Assembly: GCA_001898225.1 (NCBI GenBank)
Contig: MKTJ01000072.1
Coordinates: forward strand, 1 to 64,000
From: Chloroflexi bacterium 54-19
GTDB lineage: Bacteria > Chloroflexota > Chloroflexia > Chloroheliales > Chloroheliaceae
Reading direction: 5' to 3'
DNA: 64,000 bases
The notes under the pieces were generated by a model. That model saw only the letters and a list, made by a program, of their open reading frames with translations. It did not search any database and was not told the origin of the DNA. Numbering within the stretch: the stretch's first letter is position 1; each line of letters opens with the position of its first letter. Positions 51,217 through 60,182 of this stretch are shown here, in pieces. The position numbers and the translations under genes are program-made.

Positions 51217-51314
51217 TTCAACCGCGATTATTTTACTTACTTTTGCCCAACCTTGCTTTCTGAGTTCATTTCTGACAGAACCCAATAAATGTCCTGACCC
51301 TAAGCCAGGTCAAA

Positions 51315-52133
51315 TTAAACGTGAATGCCCTTTATCTCATTTGCGGCATTTGCTCCTGCTCCGGTTCCCCGTCTTAATTCGGTTAAGGTTTTGCCGGCCC
51401 CGGCGGTGAAAAAGCCCAGGTCAGTATTGCAGCCTAGCAAGGTCATCCCGCGTTCGTACCATTTTAGGATGGTTGTCGGTTCGGCAATATGGATACCACT
51501 GGCCACCCCGTGCCGTTTAGCCGCCTCAACCACCTTGCCAATGGCCTCCTCCACCTGCGGTGAACCGGTCGAATCGGCCCCGAGGGAGATGGTCAGGTCG
51601 AAAGGCCCAATCACAGCGGCATCGACCCCCGGCACCGAAAGCAAATCATCGATATTTTCAACGGCCACCTTACGTTCGATTTGCAAGATAACCAGGCTGT
51701 TTTCGTTCAGGCTTTGCACCAGTTCGCGGGGACTGGCCCCGCCATAATCGGTGCTGCCCCGGCCCGCCGTGGCCCCGCGCACTCCCAGGGGAGGGTATTT
51801 CATAAAGCGGACGAATTGCTCGACCTGCTGGCGCGTTTCTACACGCGGCAACATCAGCCCCATCGCCCCGGCATCCAGCACCGGGGCGATCACATTATAG
51901 GCCAGGTCGGTAACCCGTACCAGCGGTACAATTCCGGCCAGGCGGGCTACTTTAATCATATCGGCGGTTGGCTGCAGCCCGTAGGCGCTGTGTTCCATAT
52001 CGATAAAGACAAAATCGTAGCTGAGATTAGCCAGCATCCATACGAAACCGGTTGAACCCGCTTCGGTAATCATCGTTCCGATAACCGGCCGGCCTTCTTT
52101 CAGGGCTTGTTTAACCGGGTTAGTTCTTAACAT
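51315..52133 (-). CDS. HpcH/HpaI-family aldolase
   Basis: This 272-residue class II pyruvate aldolase resembles HpaI or 2-keto-3-deoxy-L-rhamnonate aldolase. The catalytic base and metal region are visible: FVFIDMEHSAYGLQ with His (about 47), VRVTDL, GATAGRGSTDYGG, QIERKVAVENIDDLL with the metal-binding Glu, and AVIGPFDLTISLGADS with the metal Asp. It cleaves 4-hydroxy-2-oxo acids into pyruvate or a keto acid plus an aldehyde. It is the last gene of a five-gene minus-strand operon, so it probably performs the final carbon-carbon cleavage. It overlaps the hydrolase upstream by 14 nt. Confidence 0.9.
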   Translation of the reverse strand: MLRTNPVKQALKEGRPVIGTMITEAGSTGFVWMLANLSYDFVFIDMEHSAYGLQPTADMIKVARLAGIVPLVRVTDLAYNVIAPVLDAGAMGLMLPRVETRQQVEQFVRFMKYPPLGVRGATAGRGSTDYGGASPRELVQSLNENSLVILQIERKVAVENIDDLLSVPGVDAAVIGPFDLTISLGADSTGSPQVEEAIGKVVEAAKRHGVASGIHIAEPTTILKWYERGMTLLGCNTDLGFFTAGAGKTLTELRRGTGAGANAANEIKGIHV

Positions 52134-52905
52134 TTTTCACCTCTGACTTTATTTGGGGGGTCACTCGCGAATGAGGCAAGGCCAACAGCCATTCTTTTAA
52201 GACCTCTGATACCTGCCGGGGTTGCTCCAGGGTAGCCAGGTGGCCGCAATTTTCGATAATTACCTGCCGGGACCACGGGATAAGATTGGCCATAGTTTCT
52301 TGAATATCAAGGGGGCAGACCCGGTCTTCCCGGCCGCTCAGAATCAGGGTCGGGCAGCTTATCGCGGCCAAATCGTTCCACCGGGCTTTCCGGGCCAGTA
52401 AGGCTTTGTTCTGACGCACGAAAGCGTCCGGACCGACCGCCAGGGCCATCTCGAGTACAGTTTGCTGCAAGATAGGGTCATTCTTCCGGTTCGGGTGGAC
52501 CATTTGCGGGTAGAAGAACTCGGTGGTCAGGCGAGTAAAATCAGCTTCGCTGCGCCGAGCCTGGCGAATTTGAGCCTCGAATTCCTCGATGTGCTGAAGG
52601 GTGTTGCCGCCCGGATTGACATCGAGCAGGACCAACCGGGTGACCCGTTGGGGGGCTTGCCGCACCACCTCAAGGGCTACAATGCCGCCCAGCGATAACC
52701 CGGCCAGGGCAAATTTCGGCGGGGCCTTTGCTAGCACCTGCCGGGCCAATTCCTCAAAACTCTCGGCCCCGGTAAGGTCCCCAACACTTATACTGGTGAA
52801 GGCCGCAAGTTCTTTAACCTGGTGCTCGAAAAGGCGCACGTCACAGAGGCGGCCCGGTAGCAGCACCAGCGGTTCAACCGGCATTGTTGTCCCAGCCTTT
52901 ACCAT
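52120..52905 (-). CDS. Alpha/beta hydrolase
   Basis: This 261-residue cytoplasmic enzyme has nucleophile Ser in the elbow ALAGLSLGGIVALEV (about 90), acid Asp in LSGREDRVCP (about 205) and His in ENCGHLATLEQP (about 230). It probably hydrolyses an ester or lactone, or a C-C bond in a ring-cleavage product. It is the fourth gene of the operon and overlaps both neighbours (7 nt with the MetE-like gene, 14 nt with the aldolase), so it is translationally coupled. A specific substrate cannot be named. Confidence 0.9.
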   Translation of the reverse strand: MVKAGTTMPVEPLVLLPGRLCDVRLFEHQVKELAAFTSISVGDLTGAESFEELARQVLAKAPPKFALAGLSLGGIVALEVVRQAPQRVTRLVLLDVNPGGNTLQHIEEFEAQIRQARRSEADFTRLTTEFFYPQMVHPNRKNDPILQQTVLEMALAVGPDAFVRQNKALLARKARWNDLAAISCPTLILSGREDRVCPLDIQETMANLIPWSRQVIIENCGHLATLEQPRQVSEVLKEWLLALPHSRVTPQIKSEVKNVKN

Positions 52906-54041
52906 AGCCGGGTCGAGGCCAGCGCGGCCCCTTGCGCCAGCGCTTCCAGTTTGGCGTAAACAATGTCTTTATCTACCGTGCCAAACCCGGCAAAAGTCGA
53001 AAACCCACAGTCGGTCCCTGCCAGCACCCGCTCTTTGCCGACCACCCCGGCAAAGCGACAGATGCGTTCGGCGACCAGTTCGGGGTGTTCCACGAAGTTC
53101 GTGGTCGAATCGAGCATGCCGGGCATCAGCACCTTGTCGTCCGGCAACTTTATTTCTTTGAAAACCTGCCATTCGTGGGCGTGACGCGGATTCGAAGCTT
53201 CAAACGAAAGCACCTGGGGTTTGGCTTTTAATAAGGTGGGCAGGATTTTTTCCAGCGGGATGTCGCAGTGGTGCGGCCCCTCGTAGTTGCCCCAGCAAGC
53301 GTGCAGGCGGACCTGCTCGGCCGGGACATTCCGCAGGGCGTGATTGAGGACTTCCACGTGCTCCTCGATCTTTTTTAAAAAGTCCTGGTCGGTCAGGTCC
53401 TTGAACATCATGTGACGGCCCAGGGCCAGGTCGGGCGAGTCTATTTGCAGAACCAACCCGGCCTGGCATATCGTTTCGTACTCGATTCGCATGGCGTCAG
53501 CCAGGGCTTCCAGGTAGGCTTCGTGGTTTGGATAATAATCGTTAGGCTGGAATAGGGCGATAACGCCAGGAGAAGCCGCGTTCATAAAAGCGTCAATGAC
53601 ATTGGCTCCAGCCAGGGCCGCCTGAAAATTGGCTATATCTTCATCGAGCGGTTGGCGGTCCACAAAAGCAACCGGACCGGTGCAGCGAGGCCGCTGATAA
53701 GTGGGGGTGCCGCCGCTTTTGGCAGCGCGCCCGGCAAAATTCGGGTACGCTTCCAGGTCGGCGGGGGTACGCCGGGGGCTATCTCCTTCAAAGCCGCTAA
53801 GCCGGTATTTAATATAGGTAGCGTAGCTGATTTTGCTCATCTCCCCATCGCTAACAATATCCACCCCGGCCTCCACCTGTTTTTGGACAACCTCTTTAAC
53901 GGCTTTTGCTAAAGCAGCCTTAAAAGCCGTTTCGTTCAGGGTTTCACCCCTTTCCTGGGCAAAAACCAGTTCAAAGATCTCCTGGGAACGGGGCAAACTG
54001 CCAACATGGGTAGTCAGGATACGATCGGTACTGAGTTTCAT
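52899..54041 (-). CDS. MetE C-terminal-like methyltransferase (cobalamin-independent)
   Basis: This 380-residue protein corresponds to the catalytic half of methionine synthase II. The start LTTHVGSLPRSQEI is typical of the stand-alone form. Candidate zinc ligands are His and Cys in RLHACWGNYEG (about 240), Glu in LSFEASNPRH, and Cys in LAGTDCGFSTFAG (about 355). Stand-alone MetE-like proteins in catabolic operons are thought to move methyl groups from a substrate to a pterin or thiol. Here it lies between a bicupin and a hydrolase gene, so substrate demethylation is more likely than methionine synthesis. It lacks the N-terminal folate domain of true MetE. Confidence 0.87.
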   Translation of the reverse strand: MKLSTDRILTTHVGSLPRSQEIFELVFAQERGETLNETAFKAALAKAVKEVVQKQVEAGVDIVSDGEMSKISYATYIKYRLSGFEGDSPRRTPADLEAYPNFAGRAAKSGGTPTYQRPRCTGPVAFVDRQPLDEDIANFQAALAGANVIDAFMNAASPGVIALFQPNDYYPNHEAYLEALADAMRIEYETICQAGLVLQIDSPDLALGRHMMFKDLTDQDFLKKIEEHVEVLNHALRNVPAEQVRLHACWGNYEGPHHCDIPLEKILPTLLKAKPQVLSFEASNPRHAHEWQVFKEIKLPDDKVLMPGMLDSTTNFVEHPELVAERICRFAGVVGKERVLAGTDCGFSTFAGFGTVDKDIVYAKLEALAQGAALASTRLW

Positions 54042-54191
54042 AAGCTTCCTTGCCTTGCCTTGCCTGATTTGTTAAGGGTTTCGAGAAACCATTATCTGTA
54101 AGGATAAGTAGATAGATAGACAGCGCCTGTAAAGAAAGCCTCTACCTTTGCCTTACAACAAAACTTTGTTACCTGAATTCAGAGGCCGCCT

Positions 54192-55271
54192 TTAAGTCAG
54201 GGTAGCGGTTTGCTCCTGGGTCAAACGGGCTGGGGCAGGGACATCACCGCCCACTATGACATACATTACGGCTTCCTCAGAACCTATATTTTTAAAACTG
54301 CGGTAAACCCCTACCGGACAGGTGAAAGTATCCCCCGCCTTCAGGACCAGGGAATGTTCTTTGCCAGCGTCCAGCCAGCTAAACTGCCAGGTTCCATCGA
54401 AGGGATTGAAAACTTCGGGGACATCCCGGCAGTAAAGAGGACTGCCCTGGTTCGGGCCGCCTTTAACTGCTACAAGGTTAAAATTGAAATACCAGTCATC
54501 CCCACCCTGGCACTGCCCTTTGATGGGGTAGTAGGGACCGGCCAGGGGGTAGATGCGCTCCGCAAAACCGGGCCACACATTTTCGTCGGTAATGCCGGAG
54601 CGCTCTTTTATATCCGAGAGCCGGATGATAAAGGGCTCCATCTCTTCGGCGGTCAGTTTCTTAAACTTTTCAAGCTGGGCCGGGGTAAGCGGTTGGGTTT
54701 CCTGGGCTCCTTCCGGCACGGTTTCGCCTATGGTCGTATCAATCAACCGGCCGTCGCTCAACAAAACCAGCCCGTGGCCGCGGGCTGCTTCCAGCACCTG
54801 GGGCGCCCAGGTGACTTTACCCGGGTTGTCCGACCCCAGGTAGCCCAGCAGCATCCCTTTGACCTCTCCCACATTTTCAAAGCCCCGGAAAAGATAGGTT
54901 GGCAGCGAAATGAAGTCGCCCGGTTCCAGGACCGCCTCGCCATCGGTGCCGTTTAGCCCCCAGTAAAAGCGCCATTTGCTGGAATGGACCCAGAAGGTTT
55001 CGGCTGTTTCGTGGCTGTGCAGCGAGTTTTTAATAAAAGGAGGCTGGCGAGCCCCGCCAAAGGTAAAGCCGTGCGGCTCGGTGATATGGACGTGCTGGGC
55101 CGGGTTTTCCGAAACGCCTGCCCCGATAATGCTGAAATTTTCTTTGAGGTGGGAGCCGGGGGTTTTAGCGTCAATAAAGGCCGCCGTGCAACCCATCAAA
55201 TCATCAAAACGCACGACCCGTTTCATCATCTCTTCGGTAGTCCAGCCGCAAGCCGCTTCTTTTTGTGTCAT
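54192..55271 (-). CDS. Bicupin, possible dioxygenase or isomerase
   Basis: I use the ATG at 55271 (359 residues), preceded by GGGGTGA; an upstream frame adds 23 residues. Two cupin domains are visible. The first has KNSLHSHETAETFWVHSSKW, with His-x-His and Glu ligands (about 100-120), and LEPGDFISLP. The second has FNPFDGTWQFSWLDAGKEHS and LKAGDTFTCPVGVYRSFKNI, where the metal ligands look incomplete. The layout resembles gentisate-dioxygenase-like bicupins, but the similarity is only structural. It is second in the operon, after the HisD-like gene. Confidence 0.7.
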   Translation of the reverse strand: MTQKEAACGWTTEEMMKRVVRFDDLMGCTAAFIDAKTPGSHLKENFSIIGAGVSENPAQHVHITEPHGFTFGGARQPPFIKNSLHSHETAETFWVHSSKWRFYWGLNGTDGEAVLEPGDFISLPTYLFRGFENVGEVKGMLLGYLGSDNPGKVTWAPQVLEAARGHGLVLLSDGRLIDTTIGETVPEGAQETQPLTPAQLEKFKKLTAEEMEPFIIRLSDIKERSGITDENVWPGFAERIYPLAGPYYPIKGQCQGGDDWYFNFNLVAVKGGPNQGSPLYCRDVPEVFNPFDGTWQFSWLDAGKEHSLVLKAGDTFTCPVGVYRSFKNIGSEEAVMYVIVGGDVPAPARLTQEQTATLT

Positions 55272-55398
55272 TTGAATTATTTCACCCCATAGTTTTAAAA
55301 AATAGCCGTTGGTCCGGTGCCGGAGACCCCACTTTTTCAACCACCGCCACCGGAAATGAAAGACTGACTTTTGGTTATTAAATGGTTCCAGACTGGCT

Positions 55399-56712
55399 TT
55401 ACCGGGCCGACGCCTCTGCCGCCACTTTTTCGGAGGACGGCTTACCGTAGCGTTTTACCCGCAGGTCGGCCTGGGCTTTATGCCCGGCGAAGCCTTCCAG
55501 GGCGCACAGGCGCGAACAATATTCGCCCACCAGGGCGGAAGCCTCCGGTTTTACCCGCTGGTAGGTGCAGGTCTTGAGAAATTTCCCGACCCACAGCCCC
55601 CCGGTATAACGGGCGGCCCCTTTGGTCGGCAGGGTGTGATTGGTCCCGATCACTTTGTCGCCAAAAGAGACATTCGTTTCAGGGCCAAGAAAGAGCGCCC
55701 CGTAGTTGGTCATGTGGTCGAGGAAAAACTGGGGGTCACGGGTCATAACCTGGACATGTTCCGAGGCGATCCGGTTGGCTTCGGCCACCATCTCTTCGTA
55801 GGTATCGCACAGAATCACCTGTCCGTAGTTCCGCCAGGATACACTGGCAACCGGGGCAGTCGGTAAGGTTTGCAACTGTTTTTCAATTTCGGCAAGCGTG
55901 TCGTTAGCGAGTTTTTCAGAGTTTGTAAGCAGGATAGCCGGTGAGGTTGGCCCGTGTTCAGCCTGGCCGAGTAGGTCGGTGGCGGCCATTTCACCGTCGC
56001 AACTCTCATCGGCGATAACCAGGGTTTCGGTCGGACCGGCGAATAGGTCAATCCCGACCCGCCCGAAAAGCTGGCGTTTGGCCTCAGCCACGTAGGCGTT
56101 ACCCGGCCCGACCAGCATGTCTACGGGGGCAATCGTTTCGGTGCCCAGGGCCATGGCCCCCACGGCCTGAATACCCCCAAGCGTATAGATTTCGTCCGCC
56201 CCGGCCAGGTGCAGGGCCGCTACAATTGCCGGGTGGGGCGCGCCCTGGAAGGGCGGGGCGCAGGCAATAATTCTTTTAACTCCGGCCACTTTGGCCGTTA
56301 CCACGCTCATATGGGCCGAAGCCACCAGGGGATATTTGCCACCCGGCACATAGCAGCCCACGCTGTTGACCGGGATATGCTTGTGGCCCAGAAAGACCCC
56401 GGGGAGAGTTTCCACTTCGACGTCACGCATGGAGGCCCGCTGAATCTGGGCAAAATTACGGATCTGGGACTGGGCAAACTTTATATCCTCCACCGTTTCG
56501 GGCGGCAGGGCTGCCAGGCAGGCTTCGATTTCGTCCTGACTCAAACGAAAGCTTTCCGGCGACCATTTATCGAATTTTTCAGAAAAGTCGCGGACCGCCG
56601 CGTCGCCTTTTTCGTCAATTTCCGCCAGGATACCCTCCACGGTCTGACGGACCTTAGCATCATCGGCGGCGGCTTTTTCCTGGCTGACGCCCTTTTTTAG
56701 AAAACGGATCAT
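55399..56712 (-). CDS. HisD-like NAD-dependent alcohol dehydrogenase
   Basis: This 437-residue protein of the histidinol dehydrogenase family oxidises a primary alcohol to an acid in two NAD-dependent steps. Signatures: GCYVPGGKYPLVASAHMS, LVGPGNAYVAEAKRQLFGRV, IDLFAGPTETLVIADESCDG, QAEHGPTSPA (zinc-type residues) and GTNHTLPTKGAARYTGGLWV. The GTNHTLPT wording and the absence of other his genes favour the catabolic branch (HpsN, sulfopropanediol dehydrogenase-like) over histidine synthesis. It is the first gene of the minus-strand operon, driven by the promoter at 56765-56793. Confidence 0.88.
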   Translation of the reverse strand: MIRFLKKGVSQEKAAADDAKVRQTVEGILAEIDEKGDAAVRDFSEKFDKWSPESFRLSQDEIEACLAALPPETVEDIKFAQSQIRNFAQIQRASMRDVEVETLPGVFLGHKHIPVNSVGCYVPGGKYPLVASAHMSVVTAKVAGVKRIIACAPPFQGAPHPAIVAALHLAGADEIYTLGGIQAVGAMALGTETIAPVDMLVGPGNAYVAEAKRQLFGRVGIDLFAGPTETLVIADESCDGEMAATDLLGQAEHGPTSPAILLTNSEKLANDTLAEIEKQLQTLPTAPVASVSWRNYGQVILCDTYEEMVAEANRIASEHVQVMTRDPQFFLDHMTNYGALFLGPETNVSFGDKVIGTNHTLPTKGAARYTGGLWVGKFLKTCTYQRVKPEASALVGEYCSRLCALEGFAGHKAQADLRVKRYGKPSSEKVAAEASAR

Positions 56713-56764
56713 TTTTCTAAACTCCTTTGTTGGGTTTGGCAGGCTTTGGGAGTTGACTTGTAAA

Positions 56765-56793
56765 ATTATGGCATACGTATGCTATACTGTCAA
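56765..56793 (-). promoter_or_regulatory. Promoter of the hisD-like catabolic operon
   Basis: On the minus strand, TTGACA (56793-56788), a 17-nt spacer and CATAAT (56770-56765) form a strong promoter. The palindrome 56771-56782 fills most of the spacer. On the other strand, TATACT (56783-56788) may serve as -10 for the divergent rraA-like gene. Confidence 0.75.
56771..56782. promoter_or_regulatory. Operator-like palindrome in the divergent catabolic promoter
   Basis: GCATACGTATGC is perfectly self-complementary; with one mismatch it extends to ATGGCATAC-GTATGCTAT (56768-56785). It resembles operators of GntR-family (FadR/FCD) regulators. No regulator gene is present in this part of the window. 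Confidence 0.65.
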
Positions 56794-56859
56794 TAAGGTT
56801 TTTTGCAGCAATTTCCGGCCCTTTTCACAATCCAACTCTTAGAAAACAGGTGAATTTCT

Positions 56860-57567
56860 ATGCCAGAAGAGGTTTTTGACCCGGCTTTATTCGAAGAATT
56901 GCGAAAATTCGATACCCCGACCATCTGTAACGCCCTCGAAATAGTGCTAGGAGGGCGGCGCATTAGCGGGTTTACCACCGAACAGTTTGTCTGCGCCGAC
57001 CCCAAACTGCCGCCCCTGGTCGGTTATGCCCGGACGGCCACCCTGCGGGCCGCCGCCCCCTCCCGCGCCTCGGCCCAGGAAGCCCGCGACCTCCGGATGC
57101 GCTATTACGAATACGCCGCCAGCCCGCCTCACCCGACCATTATGGTCGTCCAGGATATTGATGCCCGCCCCGGTTTGGGAGCCTGGTGGGGAGAGGTTCA
57201 TACGCTGGTTCACCAGAAATTAGGTTCACTTGGGGCCATTACCAACGGGGCCATCCGGGATTTGGACTTCGTCGCGCCCGGGTTTCAGTTGCTGGGGGGT
57301 AAAATTGTCCCTAGTCACGCTTTTGTCCATATAGTTGATTTTGGCCTGGAGGTCGATATATTTGGCCTGACCATCCGCCATAACGACCTCATTCACGCCG
57401 ATAAACACGGGGCCGTGGTCATCCCGGCGGAGGCGGCGAACGCCCTACCCCGGGCTATCCAGGTAATGGTCAGTCGAGAACAACTGCTGCTGGAAGTGGC
57501 GCGCCGCCCCGGTTTTACGGTAGCCGATATCCGGCGGGCCATGGAGCAGGGCGACGATATTCACTGA
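56860..57567 (+). CDS. RraA-family aldolase/decarboxylase-like protein
   Basis: This 235-residue protein has the RraA/HMG-aldolase fold: FDTPTICNALEIVLGG at the start, then GAITNGAIRDLDFV with the metal-linked Arg-Asp pair, and HNDLIHADKHGAVVIP with the catalytic region. Enzymes of the family cleave 4-hydroxy-4-methyl-2-oxoglutarate or decarboxylate oxaloacetate; others are RNase E regulators. In this catabolic context an aldolase or decarboxylase role is likely. It is divergent from the hisD-like operon and shares its promoter region. An AACAGG segment precedes the start. Confidence 0.87.
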   Translation: MPEEVFDPALFEELRKFDTPTICNALEIVLGGRRISGFTTEQFVCADPKLPPLVGYARTATLRAAAPSRASAQEARDLRMRYYEYAASPPHPTIMVVQDIDARPGLGAWWGEVHTLVHQKLGSLGAITNGAIRDLDFVAPGFQLLGGKIVPSHAFVHIVDFGLEVDIFGLTIRHNDLIHADKHGAVVIPAEAANALPRAIQVMVSREQLLLEVARRPGFTVADIRRAMEQGDDIH

Positions 57568-57582
57568 TTTTCAAAAAGGGTA

Positions 57583-57611
57583 TTGACAAATCTCCCATAA
57601 GGCTTTACCAT
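57583..57611 (+). promoter_or_regulatory. Possible promoter of the SDR gene
   Basis: TTGACA (57583-57588), a 17-nt spacer and TACCAT (57606-57611) lie in the gap between the rraA-like and SDR genes. The -10 is weak. Confidence 0.35.
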
Positions 57612-57715
57612 TTTTTGCAACCGTATTCATCGATTGCGTTTTTTTCAGAGATTTTCTTTAGTTTCAGCTAACAAACTGCCAGCACTCCTGATTTTTTGTA
57701 AAAACAGGGTTTAAA

Positions 57716-58456
57716 ATGTTTCGTATAGACCACAAAATAGCTCTCGTCACCGGGGCAAGCCGGGGGTTAGGGGCGGCTATTAGCTGTGCCCTGGCCCAGG
57801 GCGGTGCCACTGTAGTCGGTACCAGCCGCCAACCGGCGGAAGCCCGGCGCATTGCCCGTGAACTGAATACGCTTTCTGTCGAGATGGACGTCACATGCCT
57901 GGCTTCTATCCGCCAGGGCGTAGACCGGGTTGTTGCCGAATACGGCCGGCTGGATATTCTGGTTAATAATGCCGGAGTAAATATCCCCCAGGGAATATTC
58001 GAAGTAGATGAAACAAGCTGGGATACGGTGGTTGCTACCAATCTCAAGAGTGTCTTTTTTGCGTCCCAGGCAGCCGCGCACCATATGGCGGCGGCAGGCC
58101 AGGGTGGGCGCATAATCAATATAAGTTCCCAGGCCGGGGTGGTCGGTATCGAGGAAAGGGCGGCCTACTGCGCCAGTAAAGGTGGAGTTACTCAGCTAAC
58201 CAAAGTATTGGCGCTGGAACTGGCCTCCCACCAGATAACTGTAAACGCGGTTGCGCCAACCTTTGTGGAAACCGAATTAACCCGGTCCACCCTTGATAAC
58301 CCGGCCTGGCGCGAACGAATTCTTAGCCGGATACCGCTTGGACGAGTGGGTTCCGTCGAAGAGATAGCGGCGGCAGTAGTTTACCTGGCTAGCCAGGAAG
58401 CCGGGCTTATTACAGGCCATACCCTCCTGGTTGACGGCGGTTGGACCGCCTGGTAA
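57716..58456 (+). CDS. Short-chain dehydrogenase/reductase
   Basis: This 246-residue classical SDR has nucleotide motif LVTGASRGLGAA (about 11-22), NNAG (about 83), catalytic Ser in NISSQAGVV and YxxxK in AAYCASKGG (Tyr about 148, Lys 152). The C-terminal QEAGLITGHTLLVDGGWTAW is typical of the FabG-like branch. Acidic residues after the second strand were not clear, so NAD versus NADP is open. It oxidises or reduces a hydroxyl group in the pathway. It lies between the rraA-like gene and the ABC importer on the same strand. Confidence 0.92.
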   Translation: MFRIDHKIALVTGASRGLGAAISCALAQGGATVVGTSRQPAEARRIARELNTLSVEMDVTCLASIRQGVDRVVAEYGRLDILVNNAGVNIPQGIFEVDETSWDTVVATNLKSVFFASQAAAHHMAAAGQGGRIINISSQAGVVGIEERAAYCASKGGVTQLTKVLALELASHQITVNAVAPTFVETELTRSTLDNPAWRERILSRIPLGRVGSVEEIAAAVVYLASQEAGLITGHTLLVDGGWTAW

Positions 58457-58548
58457 TCGTTCTCAAACTGTTTCAACCTTAATCACTGCCTTCTAACGTT
58501 CTGTTAATATTTTGTTAAGTAGGATAAGATAAGAGGAGGAGACTTGCT

Positions 58549-60033
58549 ATGCTAAAAGGCAAGCAGCCTATTTTTTTAGTTCTGGCAATCCTGGCCGGGC
58601 TGGTGTTGACCGCTTGCGGGGATAATACTGCTACCCCGGTTCCGGCCACCACTACTGCCGCAGCCGCCACCACCAGCGCCGCCACTACGGCAGCAGCCAC
58701 CGGGACGACCAGCGCCACCACCAGCGCCGCCGGCTCAAGCACCATTTCGGGGACTTTTACCAATAATCCGGCTGACTACGGGCTCAAGACCGGTAAACCT
58801 TACAACGGGACCAATCTTAATTTCCTGATTTGCTGCAACACCGCTACACAGTTTGCTTCCCTGATCGATAAGACCACCAAAGAGTTTACCGCTATGACCG
58901 GGATTACCGTAAAATGGGATAACGTTCCTTACGCCGGTTTTCAGCAAAAACTCCTGACCGAGTCGGTTTCTGGGACCGGTCAGTATGATAATGTCGCCTG
59001 GGTAGATAGCTGGGGGCCGGGCATCAAGTCGTTCTTGCTGCCGCTTGACGACAAACTCAAAGCAGCTGGGATCAGCATGGACGATTTCTCCCCGGCTTAT
59101 GTCCAGGCTTCCAAATCCAATGACGGCAAATCCGTGGTTGGTATTCCCTTCCGTGGTCACGCCCAGACCCTTTTCTATCGCAAAGATGTTTTCGACAAAC
59201 TCGGCATAAAACCGCCTACTACCTGGCAGGAAGTTGATGCCGTCAGCAAGGTTATCAAAGAGAAAATGCCCACTATCTCACCGATTTCCATGTACTATGG
59301 CGTGAACGCCGGGCAGAACGTTTTCCTCTTTTTGAATCACCTCTGGGGTAATGGCGGCGACGTGTTCGACCAGGGAATGCACCCGATCTTTAACAACGCC
59401 GCCGGGGTGGAAGCGACTACCCAGTATATGAGCTATCTTAAGGACGGTTATACCACCCCCAACTCGGTCGGTTTTGCGGAAGGCGACGCCGCTACCCAAT
59501 TCGGGCAGGGCAAATCGGCTATGATGGTTACCTGGTCCTGGTATTACAGCACCTTTACCAACAAAACTTCGGCTTCGCCCGATGTCTATAACAACCTCGG
59601 GTTTCTCCCGGCCCCCAGTTGGGAAGGAAAATCACCTATTACCTACGCTCAAATCTGGCCGGTCGGTATTTCCAAGTTTTCCAAGCACCAGGACGCCGCC
59701 TGGGAATATTTGAAGTGGCTGACCAATCCCAGGGTTGAAAAAGAGGTGGCCCTGGATAAAAGCGACCCTAAATTCGATAATGTTGTGGTTGTCCACAATT
59801 CCGTTTTGAGCGATCCGGAAGTTAACGCGACCACTCACGGGTTGCAAAATGTAATGGCCAGCGTCCTGAAAACGGCCCGGACGGAACCCTTAATTCCGGA
59901 ATGGCCGCAGGTTGAATCGACCTTACAGGTTGCTATCAACAACATGGCGGGCGGAAAGCCAATCCAGGCCACCCTTGACCAGGCCGCCAAGGATGTTGAC
60001 GCTATAATGAAGAAGGGCGGCTATTACAAGTAA
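58549..60033 (+). CDS. Extracellular solute-binding lipoprotein (SBP family 1)
   Basis: This 494-residue lipoprotein has lipobox LTAC with Cys23 and a Thr/Ala-rich linker (to about 65) beginning CGDNTATPVP, like the SBP at 3910-5328. The mature domain includes FTAMTGITVKWDNVPYAGFQ, IPFRGHAQTLFYRKDVFDKL and KSAMMVTWSWYYSTF, typical of carbohydrate or polyol binding. A GAGGAGGAG site precedes the start. It feeds the two permeases downstream. As a member of the catabolic island it probably imports that pathway's substrate. Confidence 0.93.
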   Translation: MLKGKQPIFLVLAILAGLVLTACGDNTATPVPATTTAAAATTSAATTAAATGTTSATTSAAGSSTISGTFTNNPADYGLKTGKPYNGTNLNFLICCNTATQFASLIDKTTKEFTAMTGITVKWDNVPYAGFQQKLLTESVSGTGQYDNVAWVDSWGPGIKSFLLPLDDKLKAAGISMDDFSPAYVQASKSNDGKSVVGIPFRGHAQTLFYRKDVFDKLGIKPPTTWQEVDAVSKVIKEKMPTISPISMYYGVNAGQNVFLFLNHLWGNGGDVFDQGMHPIFNNAAGVEATTQYMSYLKDGYTTPNSVGFAEGDAATQFGQGKSAMMVTWSWYYSTFTNKTSASPDVYNNLGFLPAPSWEGKSPITYAQIWPVGISKFSKHQDAAWEYLKWLTNPRVEKEVALDKSDPKFDNVVVVHNSVLSDPEVNATTHGLQNVMASVLKTARTEPLIPEWPQVESTLQVAINNMAGGKPIQATLDQAAKDVDAIMKKGGYYK

Positions 60034-60105
60034 CCGCCAGTCAATTGTGGCTAAGCCCTTCCAGGCGTCACCGGAGGGCCAAAGCAAAGCAATCTGAAAG
60101 AAGCA

Positions 60106-60141
60106 GACAGCTTTGTAACCGGATCCGGTTACAAAGCTGTC
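60106..60141 (+). promoter_or_regulatory. 36-bp perfect palindrome between binding-protein and permease genes
   Basis: GACAGCTTTGTAACCGG (60106-60122) is repeated inverted at 60125-60141 with only AT between the arms. As RNA it folds into a 17-bp stem and has no T-tract. The place is the same as the hairpin 3852-3893 in the other sugar operon, though the sequence is unrelated. Likely function: protection of the binding-protein mRNA. Confidence 0.8.
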
Positions 60142-60182
60142 GACCTGCTGTAACTTGAACCTTTAGTTTGTGGGAGAGAAAA

